A DNA stretch of 64,000 nt from Periplaneta americana (GCF_040183065.1 NW_027185519.1:62001-126000); one strand, 5' to 3'; positions 1 through 13,195 are shown, counted from the stretch's first letter. Notes: a model not told the origin generated them from the letters alone. Translations and numbers: made by a program.

Positions 1-604
1 AAGGTATTGTAATCGTACGTTTCTGTCTTTTGTCAATAGTAACGTTGACCTTTCTTTTTCGAGAAAACAAAATCTGTTGTACAGTTAAAGGTACTGAAAT
101 AGTAAGAAATTTTCTGAAATCCCCACGCGTTTGCAAGTGTAAGTCTCTGTTGTAACCTGTTGATTTACGAGAGACTGTGTGTGCTTTCGTACAGTGTTTC
201 TAAAATGTGCAGTAACGAGTCAGAAATCATTGGAATGTAGTGTAGGTGTGTTTGTTATAACCGGGAATCAATCCGCAGTACTTGACCAATCAACTACGGG
301 AAATATCAGAAAAATTGGCAGGAGTTAGCAAGAAAAACAAAGGTAAAATATCACGTGAACGAGCACCGATACCGAGCACTATGTACAATATACCCTAGAG
401 AAAAAGACAAGAAAACAAAAGTCAACCGCTGCAAGTGTTACGAAGTGGTGTGTGAAACATATAATGAAGAATGTCTGCGGGAAGCGCATCTAGTGAGATA
501 AAGGGTGAAATGGAGGATTCTGCTAAAAATAAAGAAAGGAAGAAAAATGTTTACAGTTAATACAAGTATTGTTTTCTCTTGTGGGTTTATGTTTAGTATA
601 ATAG

Positions 605-658
<54 letters not shown>

Positions 659-928
659 AAAGTGAAAAAAATAACAGGTCTGTAATAATAATAGTTAATA
701 ATTCTGTAGTTCACTGCAAAAACTGTATAGCCATAAAAGGACAGATGATAATAACGTTGTTATCTTATTCTTGCTGCTGTGTAAGCCTAAGTTTCCACGT
801 GAGGGATAGAAGAGACATGACAACATATAGCATTACAATTTGTTTAATGTGTATAAATTTCTTTAATACTGATTTTTCTCAGAACAAGCTGTGTGAGGGT
901 TAAAGAGTTCTTGCACTGAAGCTCAGAA

Positions 929-988
<60 letters not shown>

Positions 989-2145
989 GTGTGAAGAGTT
1001 GTATCGGAAGTGCTTTATAGACTAAATTAATAATTTCTATCTTAACTGAAATATTTACATTATATTTCACACAGTATAGTTACAGGTAGCATAAATTCAG
1101 ATAATGGTTTTTATATGGGAATCTACTTCTTGTGTTTAGAGGCTACATTTATACAGAGTTAATAATTTCTCCCCTATGTAACATATTTCCATGAAATTTT
1201 ATACGCATCTATGCAAAAACGAATTATGCTCGTGTAATTAGGGAATTAGGGAAAAATTAGTTTTTCTGATAATTTTTAATGTTTTAATAGAAATTATGCT
1301 CCTAAAAGATGACTAGCCTGCCATATTTTTCGCAGTTGGTAACAAAATGCTAGATTCATGGATATACTCCATAATTTAGTTGTTCATTATATGTTCAAGA
1401 AGTGTTGAATTTTTCTTGGAGAAATTAAGCTCCTTCATCCAGACTCTGAAAAGTGGCTGCTGTCGAATTCGTAAAGCGCCACCAAGAGATGAATATAACA
1501 TCTAAGTTTGCAGGATGTAGCAGCTAAATTTTAAGCCGTATAGAGTTTAATATTTGATTAATGTGTGGGTAGAAGAATTGAAAGTTAACTCAGGTTTACT
1601 TGTAATGCACAGCCTGTTAAATATGTCGTAAAAAAAAAAAAAAAAAAAAAAACTAGTTGCACAAATCTCAGTAAACGTGCCAATTAAATGAATGCTAACG
1701 TATTATAGATTGCTTTTCGCGTATTAAATGAAAGTACACATCTTGTCCTATGACCTCCATAAGGGAAGGTTTAACAGTATAAAACAGCCACTGACCCCAC
1801 GAACAAAAATCAACTGAAGAGCGTGACTTTAAAAAAAAAACTCATGTTTTGTCCCACCTCTTACTGATATTGATGTTTTGTATGCTGTTGTGCACAATGC
1901 CTAGCTTTTGTTTAAGCCTAGATATTACTTAAACTTCGGTTATGATGAAGTTGATTTTCTTACATAGTTTTGCGTTCTGGACAACTGTGCGCCGGCATCT
2001 CTCGGAACATCCGAGATCAGGTCCCTATCCCCTCCACCGCAAAGTCAAATAGCGTCTGTCACTTGATTTTGAATATTAAACAAACATACCATCACGGCAT
2101 TTCCGTTATGGCATCTGGTGTCATCAATAAGCTACAAATAAAGGA

Positions 2146-2192
<47 letters not shown>

Positions 2193-3438
2193 TAGCACAG
2201 TCACTGTCCTGAACAAGGTACGCAAGTATTATTTTAATTAATGCGTATCGCCTACCAGCCGCCGAAACTATTCGACAGGAGAGTGAATATCCTACACGGT
2301 CCTGTAAAAATGTTCTGAATACACTAAATGACGTGTAATTTTTTTTCTATTATTAGGACAATTGAACGTGTCATTGCTCCTGCGGGTTGCTTTGTTTCAC
2401 ACCACAGAGAATTCAGGTTCTCAACCCCCCGGGATTCTAGAGATAAGAGAGCGATGAGGTTAAAGGAGTAGGCGTTTGTTCGTGTTTTTGTTTTTACTTT
2501 AGAAAAATTGCGAAACGTGACGCAATAGCGATAAGTTTTATGAACAAGTTTGCTGAATCGACCAATTGAAGGTAATTTATATTTTGCTAAAGAAGAGAGG
2601 AGATTAATGAAATCAGTTATTGTAATAATCGTAGTAGATTGAAGGAATTGTTTGTATTCAAACTCCTTTTTGAAATAAGCTGCTCGGATGCTTATCAGGG
2701 TGACGGTTATAAATGTTATCGTAATACCCACCCGAGGTCACAAAGGTCACAGTCTTCCGCTTGTCCTTTCCTAAGCAGACCACGTCTGTACTATCGAAAA
2801 TAATGAGTCACAGTTATAGTTTCGTGAAAGTAAAAAATGTTAGATAGGAGACAAGTAGCTACTCTTATACAATCATAATCACATTTTGTATCCAATATAG
2901 TATAAACGAGCTACATGTAAGTACTGTGTAAAGTTTCATTAAAACAATATATTATATATGAGACAAGTCACTAATTTTTGTCAAAACGCATCGTCTATAA
3001 AGGGGTAGTTTCTCCTCTTATACAGTAGTGACTATAGTGCGAAGTTTCATGGAAATATGTCACATTTTTAGTCCAGCTAGATTTGCTTTCTGGACCACTT
3101 TGAGCCTTGGCGCTTGTGATCGGTCGGACGGAGGATCACTCGTCCCGGCGGCGTTAACCCTTAATTTGGTAAATATATATAATGTGCAATATTATAGAAC
3201 TGTGAAATTTTTTTTTAATTTTCCTAAGAAACTTTGTTATCCATCGTTCTATTAAAAAATTGTTTATTAACCTATAGGATACATTGCGATATTTGTCAAA
3301 CAGGCTGTGGGAAAATGCTGATACGGTGAGGAATGGAAAGGGAGAAACCATTTATATTATTGAGGTGACCTTGAACTGAGGGTAGTAGGAACGAGACCTG
3401 GAGTACGGTACAACCGGCTCTTCCGAGAAATAACTAGT
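1..3438. other. Spacer upstream of H3, no gene seen
   Basis: AT-rich spacer. It holds a (GT)n run near 606-654, an (ATT)n run near 929-988, an A run near 1630-1651, and a stretch at about 1970-2192 that ends in (GAAA)n and looks like the 3' end of an old retroposon. Short ORFs here are low-complexity or have no recognisable domain. They recur in every unit only because the units are homogenised. Confidence 0.7.
1970..2192 (+). repeat. Possible retroposon 3' end with (GAAA)n tail
   Basis: A stretch with higher GC than the surrounding spacer runs straight into a tetranucleotide (GAAA)n tail, the usual form of a SINE or LINE 3' end. Tail length differs slightly between units; the same segment lies at about 16745, 31032 and 51425. 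No family is assigned. Confidence 0.35.
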
Positions 3439-3454
3439 GGCCCTGAAAAGGGCC
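3439..3454 (-). terminator. H3 histone mRNA 3' stem-loop (unit 1)
   Basis: Read on the minus strand this is GGCCCTTTTCAGGGCC: a six-base-pair stem with a UUUC loop, 29 bases past the H3 stop. It fits the animal histone stem-loop bound by SLBP, which directs cleavage without polyadenylation. It marks H3 as a replication-dependent gene. Confidence 0.95.
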
Positions 3455-3483
3455 TTTTTGCGGGCAGGAGTACCTTTGTTAAT

Positions 3484-4401
<918 letters not shown>

Positions 4402-4441
4402 ACTGCCTACACACGTCTGCTGCCGAATCCGTCGGCAAAAC

Positions 4442-4457
4442 GGCCCTTTTCAGGGCC
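4442..4457 (+). terminator. H4 histone mRNA 3' stem-loop (unit 1)
   Basis: GGCCCTTTTCAGGGCC, identical to the H3 stem-loop. A purine-rich stretch (about 4473-4482) follows and could pair with U7 snRNA as the downstream element. Confidence 0.95.
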
Positions 4458-5648
4458 ATAAAATCCGTCTAAAAAGGGCAGTAGTTGTCGAGATTAATTT
4501 AATTCACCTTTACTGTGTGACCACTAGCTCAACAGGCCAGTGCGGAAAACAGAACTTATTTCGTAGGGGCACTTCAGTATCAGCAAAAGACGTTGTAAGA
4601 AATGCCTCTCCGTTTTTCAAATGGGTCTGACCCCAACGCTTGGTATATCAAGTGGAAAGACCGGATTCCTCTGTGAAGCCTTGCTCCTCGGATTATGTTA
4701 CCTGTTACTGTAAACTTCTGTAAGTCAATAATCACTGTCCGAAGAATTGGTGGGTAATATGACAACGCAGGTAGGCAATGCTCACCAGACCGTAACAAGG
4801 AACCGAGGGGATTGACACATACTGAACATCACATCACCACGTTTTTGCAATGCCAACTTTTAGGTCATAGGAATCCAGTGTGGTAAACACTGGGGAGAAG
4901 AGGTACACATCGCATGTCAGAACACAGGACTTCGTCCTGTCAGACAACTTCCACGTATAGCTTGCGTCATTTCGGTTCGAACGAAACGACAGAGAGAGGG
5001 GAAATTCGAACGCAAATTGTCAAAGCCTTCGATTCCTACGAGAAGGTCATGTCATCATCTCAGTATTGGGGTTCCTGCGCGTGCGGCCAATATGTGCACC
5101 AACAAACAAACGCATTAGGAACTCTATTATAACGCCGTAAGTTGTTCACCAGTTATCGATTTCTTATTCAAAATTAGTTTCATTCGTAGTATGTAGTAAA
5201 GTAAACTAGTATATTCAAACGTATATGTCTAAAACCACGATGGGCACCAAAGAAGGGGACTTGTGATTATTTTCACGATAATCTCCATTACTCTAATATG
5301 ATAGAAATATATTACATAAATTTCGAAGCCAACTATGTACTTTGGCATCATCATCTAATTTAATTCGTATTGTGTTAAATTATATAATAATAATGAAACC
5401 TTTCTATATGCATCAGTATAATGTGTTATCACACAATAGCCTAGTAAATGTACAACGGTTTCAAGTACTTCAGTGCGAACCTGGGACAACGACATCGTTC
5501 AGAGCACAAAATTACAGAATGATGATATTAAATCAGCCCACCGGTATAGAGAGAGAGAGAAAGTTGACACGCGTAATGAAATTACATTACGAAGCCGTGA
5601 GAGAGGATTAACAATACTGGCTATTTCTGACTTTTGTGAGGTTAGTGG
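4458..5648. other. Spacer between convergent H4 and H2A, no gene seen
   Basis: 1.19 kb between the 3' ends of H4 and H2A. It contains a small perfect hairpin at 4926-4940 (CAGGAC, TTC, GTCCTG). No coding or RNA gene is recognised. The region is almost identical in all four units. Confidence 0.7.
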
Positions 5649-5664
5649 GGCCCTTAAAAGGGCC
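5649..5664 (-). terminator. H2A histone mRNA 3' stem-loop (unit 1)
   Basis: On the minus strand GGCCCTTTTAAGGGCC: the same stem as H3 and H4 but loop UUUA. It lies 18 bases past the H2A stop. Confidence 0.95.
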
Positions 5665-5682
5665 GTTTTACGGAGAAGGGGC

Positions 5683-6255
<573 letters not shown>

Positions 6256-8157
6256 GACTTTAATGCATCCACGACAATTCGGGAAGCACGCCCGATACCA
6301 AACTCCACCAACCGCCACTCTCCTCGGACCTTGGGAACTACCAGGCCACCCATCCCATCCCTCCTCCACCCCACCCCCCTCTCTATTGGACAGTGAATCT
6401 TCTTCTTCTTCTTCTTCTGAGGAAGAGGCAGAGGTTACTTCCATTCCACAAGAGGGGCCCTCAGAAGGGCCGGCTCCAAAACCTAGAGCAGAGAGGTCTC
6501 CTGTCCCTAAACCCACAGCAGAGAAGTCTCCCAACGGACCACCTCCCAGCTCTGAGGCGTCGTCTCACGAATCCTCAGAAGGGAAGCGGTCCAACAGGCG
6601 CAAACCAATTCCCACAAAAGTATCCGGTTCGACTCCGGCAAGCCCCACTTCTCCCACTCCTCCTAACACCGCACAAGGAACCAAGACAAGGACAGTACTG
6701 AAAATACTGAACCACACAAAAAACGGCAACAACCCACTACACATAGAGCGACTAATGAAACAGTACCGACTCGACATTCAAACTCCACGACAGTTCTGGG
6801 CACACACTACCAAGACAACTACACTCACATTCGCCACGATTGACGACGCGGAGAAGTTCGCTAGGGCAATTCCCCTGTACAACTTCGGTCCGTCCGCAGA
6901 AATCAACATTACGCCTAGTGAATCAAGACAGAAACAGACCCGAAATAAAGAGATCAGTGTCGTCATGAAAAATGTCGACACGCTGATCTCTGAGGACGAA
7001 CTAATGCAGATCCTGGCTGTAACACATCCAGGCATCACACGCATTAAGAGAATTATCTCCGCACAGACAGACAAACCCACCAACTTAGTTAGAATTTTCA
7101 CAAATGACATCACCACAGCAGACAAATTACTAGAAGGAATTAAACTTGCAGGACGGTACTACAGAGTAGAGCCATCACACGAGACAATCTTCCACCGACC
7201 GTGCCTTAACTGTGCACAATACGGCCATACAAGGACAAACTGCGACAAGCCCAAGACTTGTTTTAAGTGCGGCAAAAATCCCGACCTGTGCAACCACAAC
7301 CGCCTATCCCAGATTAGGTATTGCGCCACGTGCAACAGCGACACCCATTATACGGGCCAAGCTCGCTGTCCAAAATATCCAAGGACTAATCTCATAACCT
7401 CCACCGATCCCACGCACGTCCCCATAGACACCCACAAACCAATACCGAAACCTATACCCAAACCATCACAGTCCGTTTTCAACCCAACACTTCCCAAACC
7501 CGAATTGTCTTATGCGGATGCAGCTAAGACAACGACAACCAAGACAAACACTACAGACGATCCACAGACAGAAAAAACAACTACGGAACAGCTGGTCGAG
7601 GGGGTTCTACGTTCTGCTATGCAGAAAATAGAATCCTACATTGACCGGCAACTAAACAGACTACAGGACGAAATAGTGACATTCACTATTTCTTTACTCA
7701 CTACTGACACAAACCCTACGAAACGACACACGACACTTGCCACAGCCAACCAGGCAGCCAGACGGCTTCTACGGAAACGAGTAGCCCACCACTTTGTTGG
7801 TAACAGGTTACGAGTTTCCCTAGCGCCACTACAAAAACGTGACTAGGACAGAACTGACCAGAGCACTGGACTCTCCACCTCTCATTAACATCTGCGAGGC
7901 ATGGTGCTCACTTCACTTCATTCATTTCATTCACAATTCAACTGATAACGTGTACATGTTCATAAAATCATTCACAGGGGAAATACACTACTGTTAGATG
8001 AGAGGGCAAACGGCTTATAGCTGGGTACCTCGATCTAAAGTTAGAGAATTGCTTGTCGAGGAACCAATGGAGGCATGGGATGCTTACCCTGCCTGCCATT
8101 TTAAACATCATTCATTCTTTCTTCGTCCCCATTCATTCGTTCGTTCGGCGTTCGGCT
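6256..8157 (+). mobile_element. Family A LINE, 5'-truncated, at H2B start site (unit 1)
   Basis: About 1.9 kb of ORF1-only LINE in the same direction as H2B. The empty sequence (units 2 and 3) joins GGGCT directly to CATCATCAG. Here the LINE begins with GACTTTAATGC after GGGCT and ends in a TTCGTTCGG-type tail just before CATCATC. Only about 4 bases (GGCT) match at both edges, so an 11 bp duplication like that in unit 2 is absent. Compared with the unit 4 copy, the first 460 or so bases are missing. The 3' end, about 310 bp past the ORF1 stop, matches the other A copies, so ORF2 is absent from the family and not just from this copy. Confidence 0.9.
6263..7846 (+). CDS. Family A ORF1 (Gag-like, zinc knuckles), N-terminally truncated
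   Basis: About 527 codons remain from the first in-frame ATG. A Ser/Glu/Pro-rich segment with a short (TCT)n serine run comes first. A conserved region follows, related to family B ORF1 (A: TPRQFWAHTTKTTTLTF; B: TPPRQTWSQKFSSTTLIF), then an RRM-like region ending LVRIFTNDITTADKLLEGI. A zinc-knuckle block at 7202-7370 has CX2CX4HX4C (CLNCAQYGHTRTNC), a variant CX2C unit, and CX2CX4HX6C (CATCNSDTHYTGQARC), the set seen in Jockey-group LINEs. The product should bind LINE RNA. The open frame extends upstream into H2B promoter sequence by chance. No endonuclease or reverse transcriptase follows. Confidence 0.85.
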   Translation: MHPRQFGKHARYQTPPTATLLGPWELPGHPSHPSSTPPPSLLDSESSSSSSSEEEAEVTSIPQEGPSEGPAPKPRAERSPVPKPTAEKSPNGPPPSSEASSHESSEGKRSNRRKPIPTKVSGSTPASPTSPTPPNTAQGTKTRTVLKILNHTKNGNNPLHIERLMKQYRLDIQTPRQFWAHTTKTTTLTFATIDDAEKFARAIPLYNFGPSAEINITPSESRQKQTRNKEISVVMKNVDTLISEDELMQILAVTHPGITRIKRIISAQTDKPTNLVRIFTNDITTADKLLEGIKLAGRYYRVEPSHETIFHRPCLNCAQYGHTRTNCDKPKTCFKCGKNPDLCNHNRLSQIRYCATCNSDTHYTGQARCPKYPRTNLITSTDPTHVPIDTHKPIPKPIPKPSQSVFNPTLPKPELSYADAAKTTTTKTNTTDDPQTEKTTTEQLVEGVLRSAMQKIESYIDRQLNRLQDEIVTFTISLLTTDTNPTKRHTTLATANQAARRLLRKRVAHHFVGNRLRVSLAPLQKRD

Positions 8158-8175
8158 CATCATCAGACGAGCACC

Positions 8176-8547
8176 ATGCCCCCCAAAGCTTCCGGAAAGG
8201 CTGCCAAGAAGGCCGGCAAGGCCCAGAAGAATATTTCGAAGGGCGATAAGAAGAAGAAGCGCAAGAGGAAGGAGAGCTACGCCATTTACATCTACAAGGT
8301 TCTGAAACAAGTTCACCCAGACACGGGAATCAGTTCAAAGGCTATGAGCATCATGAACAGCTTCGTTAACGACATCTTCGAGCGCATCGCCGCGGAAGCT
8401 TCGCGGCTCGCGCATTACAACAAGCGGTCGACCATCACCAGTCGGGAGATCCAGACAGCCGTCCGTCTCCTGCTACCCGGTGAGCTGGCCAAGCACGCCG
8501 TCAGTGAAGGGACCAAGGCCGTCACAAAATACACTAGTTCCAAGTAA
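8176..8547 (+). CDS. H2B: Histone H2B, unit 1 (promoter displaced)
   Basis: Core histone, 123 aa, intronless. A basic tail ([18 protein letters not shown]) is followed by the fold [26 protein letters not shown] and the C-terminal helix ending AVTKYTSSK, with the ubiquitin-acceptor lysine in AVTKYT. The start at 8176 is chosen because this protein is identical in units 2 and 3; upstream in-frame codons lie in LINE tail sequence. The stem-loop downstream is intact. A family A LINE sits 18 bp before the ATG, separating the gene from its TATA box at 6232. Expression would need a promoter in the LINE or read-through. Confidence 0.97.
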   Translation: MPPKASGKAAKKAGKAQKNISKGDKKKKRKRKESYAIYIYKVLKQVHPDTGISSKAMSIMNSFVNDIFERIAAEASRLAHYNKRSTITSREIQTAVRLLLPGELAKHAVSEGTKAVTKYTSSK

Positions 8548-8577
8548 GCGGGAGTGCTTGCTAGGGAATCAGCAACC

Positions 8578-8593
8578 GGCCCTTTTAAGGGCC
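8578..8593 (+). terminator. H2B histone mRNA 3' stem-loop (unit 1)
   Basis: GGCCCTTTTAAGGGCC, 30 bases past the stop. The loop is UUUA, as in H2A. Confidence 0.95.
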
Positions 8594-9417
8594 ACAAGTT
8601 ATTCATAACAGAGTAGATGAATGAAGAACAACAGCGGTTCCCACCGAGTGAAAATTTAAATAATCACCCCGATAACACTTCTAGGATAGATAATACATTA
8701 TAGGCAGTCCATGGGAGACTTGGATCCACGAGGCAAATTCGTTTCCTTAATAGTTTCGTACGACTTATATGAGAGCGCGGTGTCATTCCTACTCACTTGG
8801 CAGCATTAATTGTTGAGGGAAAACAACTTAGAAGGTAACTTGTCGACCGCGGGCATAATCCTTCCGCAGGCCACTACTGAGAATCTGTGGACATACGGGT
8901 AATCTATCTTTATTGAAACTCGGGTTCATAACATACGACTGATACTTTATATATCTGTCACGTAATCCATCAAGAGACAAATGTCCCCCCCCCCCTAGTC
9001 AGTAGCGAGCTTCAGTCCATTCGTAGTAGCCGCCGGTGCAAGAAGTGAATTGAAGTTTGTGTGAAGTTCCGTAGTATGGCATGAAAATGATGTCGAAAAT
9101 CCGACTACAGTTCCACAACCATGTGGTTGAAAGGAGGCTCCGCTGTTGAACAACAATCCACCTGTGGCTTAACTTAGAATGCCGACTAGCTGTTTTATTA
9201 ATCCCGTGTCAATCCAGCAGTGTGTGACGTTGAAACGTAACCAAACTGCCGTTGATAGATAGATTTATCATCTATCCCAATGACATCCAACGAGCTTGGT
9301 AATTTAGGTACAGAGTCTAAGCAGGCAGTTTACGTGTGTGTGTGAGCGAGTGCAGGTTTTATCGAGTGCACCCCAATCCCATCGTCCTCAAGTGCCTACA
9401 GATTACGCAGTTTCATC
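8594..9417. other. Spacer between H2B and 5S, no gene seen
   Basis: 0.82 kb, with a C run near 8985-8995 that varies by one base between units. No ORF with a recognisable domain and no RNA gene is seen. Confidence 0.65.
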
Positions 9418-9535
9418 GGCAACGGCCATACCATGTTGAAAATACCGGTTCTCGTCCGATCACCGAAGTCAAGCAACATTGGGCGTGGTCAGTACTTGGA
9501 TGGGTGACCGCTTGGGAACACCACGTGCCGTTGGC
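9418..9535 (+). rRNA. 5S ribosomal RNA, unit 1
   Basis: About 118 nt. The ends pair (GGCAACGGCC with the closing GCCGTTGGC). The body carries insect-type 5S sequence: GGTTCTCGTCCGATCACCGA, then AAGTCAAGCAAC (box A region), then AGTACTTGGATGGGTGACCG (box C region). The CCATGTTG and CAACATTGG arms remain paired although they differ from the common CACGTTG/CAACGTCGG form, which suggests a functional gene. A run of T follows directly. Transcription would be by RNA polymerase III from the internal promoter. The exact 5' base is uncertain by one or two. Confidence 0.95.
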
Positions 9536-9537
9536 GA

Positions 9538-9548
9538 TTTTTTTTTTT
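9538..9548 (+). terminator. Pol III terminator of 5S (unit 1)
   Basis: A run of 11 T starts three bases past the 5S 3' end, the normal RNA polymerase III stop signal. Confidence 0.9.
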
Positions 9549-10460
9549 ACGTCACTATTTCCAGCGTGTTCTAATAAGACTTATGGGATATTATGTTCCC
9601 TTCCCTATTCCAGCTATAGCTTGGATGATGACGCCGCTGCATAATTGTAGAGTAATTGATAATTCTTAAGTACTTGCAGCTCCGTATTGAAACTTATGAC
9701 TGGTAGCATATTCATATGAGACGGTTCACTTCTCTGCGTTTTCTCGAAGAAGGGAATATGTATTCAGGGGATTGTGAACGTACCTCGCGCTCTCCCTAGA
9801 AGTTAGAGACATTTTAGGTAAAGAATGTAATATACTGTACATATATGGCTAATTAAAATCCCATTAGTTACTACATTTCAGTGGGTAGTACAAATTCCAT
9901 AATGAAAATATCTCTGTCCTAGTAGTTGTATCCTTTAAAGAAGCTCGTTGTTTTCCCATGATGAAGGGCAGAACTTGGTCGGTAGAAATTTAAACAGACT
10001 GCATTATCAGACCAGGCGTTATTTCAATATCAGCGTTTAGTTTAGGAAATATAGCAATAGCGGAGTTGGGAGAAGTAGTTATAGCATGTACAGTAAGTAT
10101 AAACAGTTCGCTGTACTGTACAGTGAATATAAATATTTGAATGTACGATGGCAAAACATCAGACATACAGTACGTAGCTCACATATCTTAAAAAATAAAT
10201 AAATAAAAATAAAGAAGACATTCTGAGGAGTGAGTGGAAAGTGCATATTATAATGAATATTTTTAACTCTCAGTTGACATTGAGAGAGAAAGCCATGCAT
10301 CGGGGAACCGGTGACTGTTTTTGCGTTACCTTCTGCTATTGGCGTTGTTGGTTAGTAACGAATGAAAGAGGTAGGACGCGGAATCAAATGTCAAAAAACG
10401 ATAGGGAAATAATAGTAACTGGTTGTATTTCGATCGAGCTCGGCGTGCTGATTCACCAGT
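9549..10460. other. Spacer downstream of 5S, no gene seen
   Basis: 0.91 kb of AT-rich sequence. Short ORFs here have no recognisable domain. Essentially identical in units 2 and 3. Confidence 0.6.
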
Positions 10461-11893
10461 GGGGTGTTTCACAAAGTTTACAATCTTTGGAAATTGTGAA
10501 CTCTGTTTGTAAACTTCTGTTTCACAATCTTTGTTTGTAAAGGTGGACTGTACAAAGGAAATCAAATCTTTACGAATGAAATTTTGCGCTCTTTACAAGT
10601 GATATGTTTGTTTCACAACGAAGGAGTAATTTTACAAACGTGTAAACTAAACTTTACTAGTGAAGTTAGCACATTTTCTACAGTAGCCCTGTTGAAATAG
10701 CTTCTAATTGTGAATGAAAAAAATAAACACATATGTATAAAATCAATTTTATAGTAACAGGGTACCATTAAGAATTACACTGAAGCAGTTGTGATGTTAT
10801 TGAGTAGTTCTAGCGACTCAGACGAAGATTTTGCATTTAGGCCTAACGTAGAATTTTCCGGCCACGTTCGTATCATTGTACGAATATTAATGAAAGGTTT
10901 CGAATGAATCCCGCGCTATACTTCAGAATACCGCGTTAGTTCTTATATACGAGGAACGTATTTAATAAATACTCGCACTTAAAGAAGAAAAACTTTGCAC
11001 CGAAAACCAATCACTTAATAATGCAATGTCGGCATTACTTACGCAGTATTCTGAAGTCGTTCCGAATCCCATTTCGCTGTAATCTCTCCTACAAGATATG
11101 GGACATCACATGCAACATCTGAAAGGGAAAAGTGGTGCCCTAACCACAAAGCGAGAACTGCATTGGTTGCATAGTAGCTCTCAGTTCCCTGCGTTAGCAG
11201 ATAAGAACGGAATTTATAAGATTACAGTGTGCAAAAGTTCACACATGGTAGTTGATGTTGTTACAAGATTGAAAAAACTCGAGGCGGGTTATTGATCACC
11301 GAATGTGCTTACTCGGGCAAAGGATTTTTATGCTCCTCCTGCTGGGTTCCCTAATGTTGGCGAGGTTATGGATGAAACAATAAAATATACTGATGGACCC
11401 AGCAGAGAGCGAAGTTGATTTTAATGGATGGACATGTTAGCTGCTCTATCAACTGCATATAACTACGTGGGTCAAATCCATTATTTATCAATTATTTGAA
11501 TGAATTTCGCGCTAACTTTCGTCAGTTAAGTCGTAGGCTAATTAATGCATTGGTATGCTCGACCAATTGCATGCCGCGAAACTCCGTTGTCGCCGATGTA
11601 GCAAAATCTAAATAAAATATATATAAAAAAATATAAACATGTCCATCGATAGTTCTAAAATTACAGCTACTTTACCTCTGATCCTTAGTGATTTTTGTAA
11701 ACTGTCGTTGGCGATTTTGTTCAACCAATTATGCGTATTTGTAAGTTTGTTTCGCCGATTTTGTAAAGTTCGTTAAAACATACAAGTGAATAAGATTGCA
11801 TTGTGAAACACAGTTAACAAGCATATGTAATATTTCCGTTGTTAATTGTATATTGTTAATTTGTAATTTGTTAGCGTTGTGAAACATGCCCCC
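10461..11893 (+). mobile_element. Decayed PIF/Harbinger-like DNA transposon (unit 1)
   Basis: The ends are imperfect inverted repeats (GGGGTGTTTCACAA at 10461; TTGTGAAACATGCCCC closing at 11892). Inside, broken reading frames on plus resemble Harbinger nuclease: FPALADKNGIYKITVCKSSHM (about 11188-11250) fits the helix-turn-helix-like segment, and FYAPPAGFPNVGEVMDETIKY (about 11325-11390) fits the conserved FY-AGFPNVIG-ID-TH motif. The frame is interrupted, so the element is inactive. Target duplications are not clear. The same remnant is in units 2 and 3, so it predates the current repeats. Confidence 0.6.
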
Positions 11894-12063
11894 ATTTACC
11901 TTTAGAGGTAATATCTACATTAATATTTAGTTAAAATTTAAAGAAATTTTAAACGAATGGAAGCTGCATTTTAATTCACCCCAAATTACTATGTTCCCTT
12001 TCAGATTATCAGCTGTTGTTGTTGTTGTCGTTGTTGTATTGTAAGTTCTCACTTATTGTTAGC

Positions 12064-13195
12064 TAGCCGTACCCGTTCGCTCCGCTCCACCTGTTAGAAA
12101 TAAATATAAAGTAATTACATAATTAAAATAGGACGACTGATCCATGGAACAACTTTTACAACAGCGCAAGATAATCTGCTTCGCATATTACCCAATTTTT
12201 TTTTAGCACTGCATTTATTGCATATATATTTTATGTATTTTAACACGATTCAATTGAGCATAGTTAAAATATGAATTATTAAAATAATGGATTGCCAAGC
12301 TAAAGTACTATTACTGCATACTAAATCAATACACTCTCGTTGTTCGTTAATTCTCTGAGATTAAAATGCGTGTACATAAATATTATTTTAAGAAATACAG
12401 AAAACGAATGTACAAAATAGCCTATCAAATTTTCTGTGCATAAGAAGCTATTTTAATCTTACCTGTCCTCGATTTACTCAGACGTTACTGTAATAACATT
12501 ATAGCATTATGTCCATCTAGAGAAACTACAGTTTCCAATGGTGAAATAATAACTAATTATACAAATCAGTTAATTTACGAGCTTGTGATATTACTTCATA
12601 CAAACACAGAAACATTCCCTGTAGGCTATGTTTAATAGCTTTCGATTGTTTGTTGATGTCCAAGGCCCCTGTTTCGATTGTTGTTGTCCAAGGCCCCTTA
12701 TAGACGAAGTCATTTGTTCTTAATTCATTGCACCGTCTTAGATAGCGTTATTTTAATTTTAAAACTCATTTATCTCATTAAATATCAGTCCTATCAAAAT
12801 GTTGTAAAAAAATAAAACTTAACGGAAATCATTTTTAAAGGAACATCTGTTATGTAACATTTTTTCTCAAATATCAATAATAAGCGAGATATTTCGATTT
12901 ATTTAATTAAGGCCCCCTTATAACCCCCCTTTTAAATAAAGTATTTCGAATGCCATATAGCCTAAAATCTAAGTTACAACAAACTTAATTTATATTCCAG
13001 TTTTCATATAAATCGGTTCAGCCATTATCGCGTGAAAAGGTAACAAACATACAGACAGACATACAAACAAAATTTTCAAAAATGCGATTTTCGGTTTCAG
13101 GGTGGTTAATTATATATGTTAGGACCAATTACTTTTGGAAAATCGAAACTTACCAGAAAAATTTCGGCTACAGATTTATTATTAGTATAGATAGT
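12064..13195 (+). mobile_element. Decayed RTE-like/unclassified interspersed repeat (unit 1)
   Basis: The left edge has a GTACCCGTTCGCTCCGCTCC-type motif and the right part has ATCGGTTCAGCCATTATCGCG, then an ACAGACAGACA stretch and TTATTATTAGTATAGATAG. I recognise these as common in insect genomes at the ends of RTE-like LINE repeats. No usable ORF remains. The call rests on motif memory and would need a repeat-library search. Confidence 0.4.

Noticed and set aside
505-903. 132-codon ORF with a Val-Cys run, also in units 3 and 4
   Set aside because: The run is a (GT)n microsatellite that changes length between units. No domain is present, and the start differs in unit 2.
2324-2731. 135-codon minus-strand ORF conserved in all units
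   Set aside because: Conserved only as the whole spacer is. There is no recognisable domain, no promoter or histone stem-loop, and composition is like the spacer.
4968-4992. TTCGGTTCGAACGAA palindrome as a possible tRNA arm
   Set aside because: No acceptor stem or other arms fit; it is a simple palindrome.
9336-9644. 102-codon ORF over 5S
   Set aside because: It reads through the 5S RNA gene, so it has no coding support.
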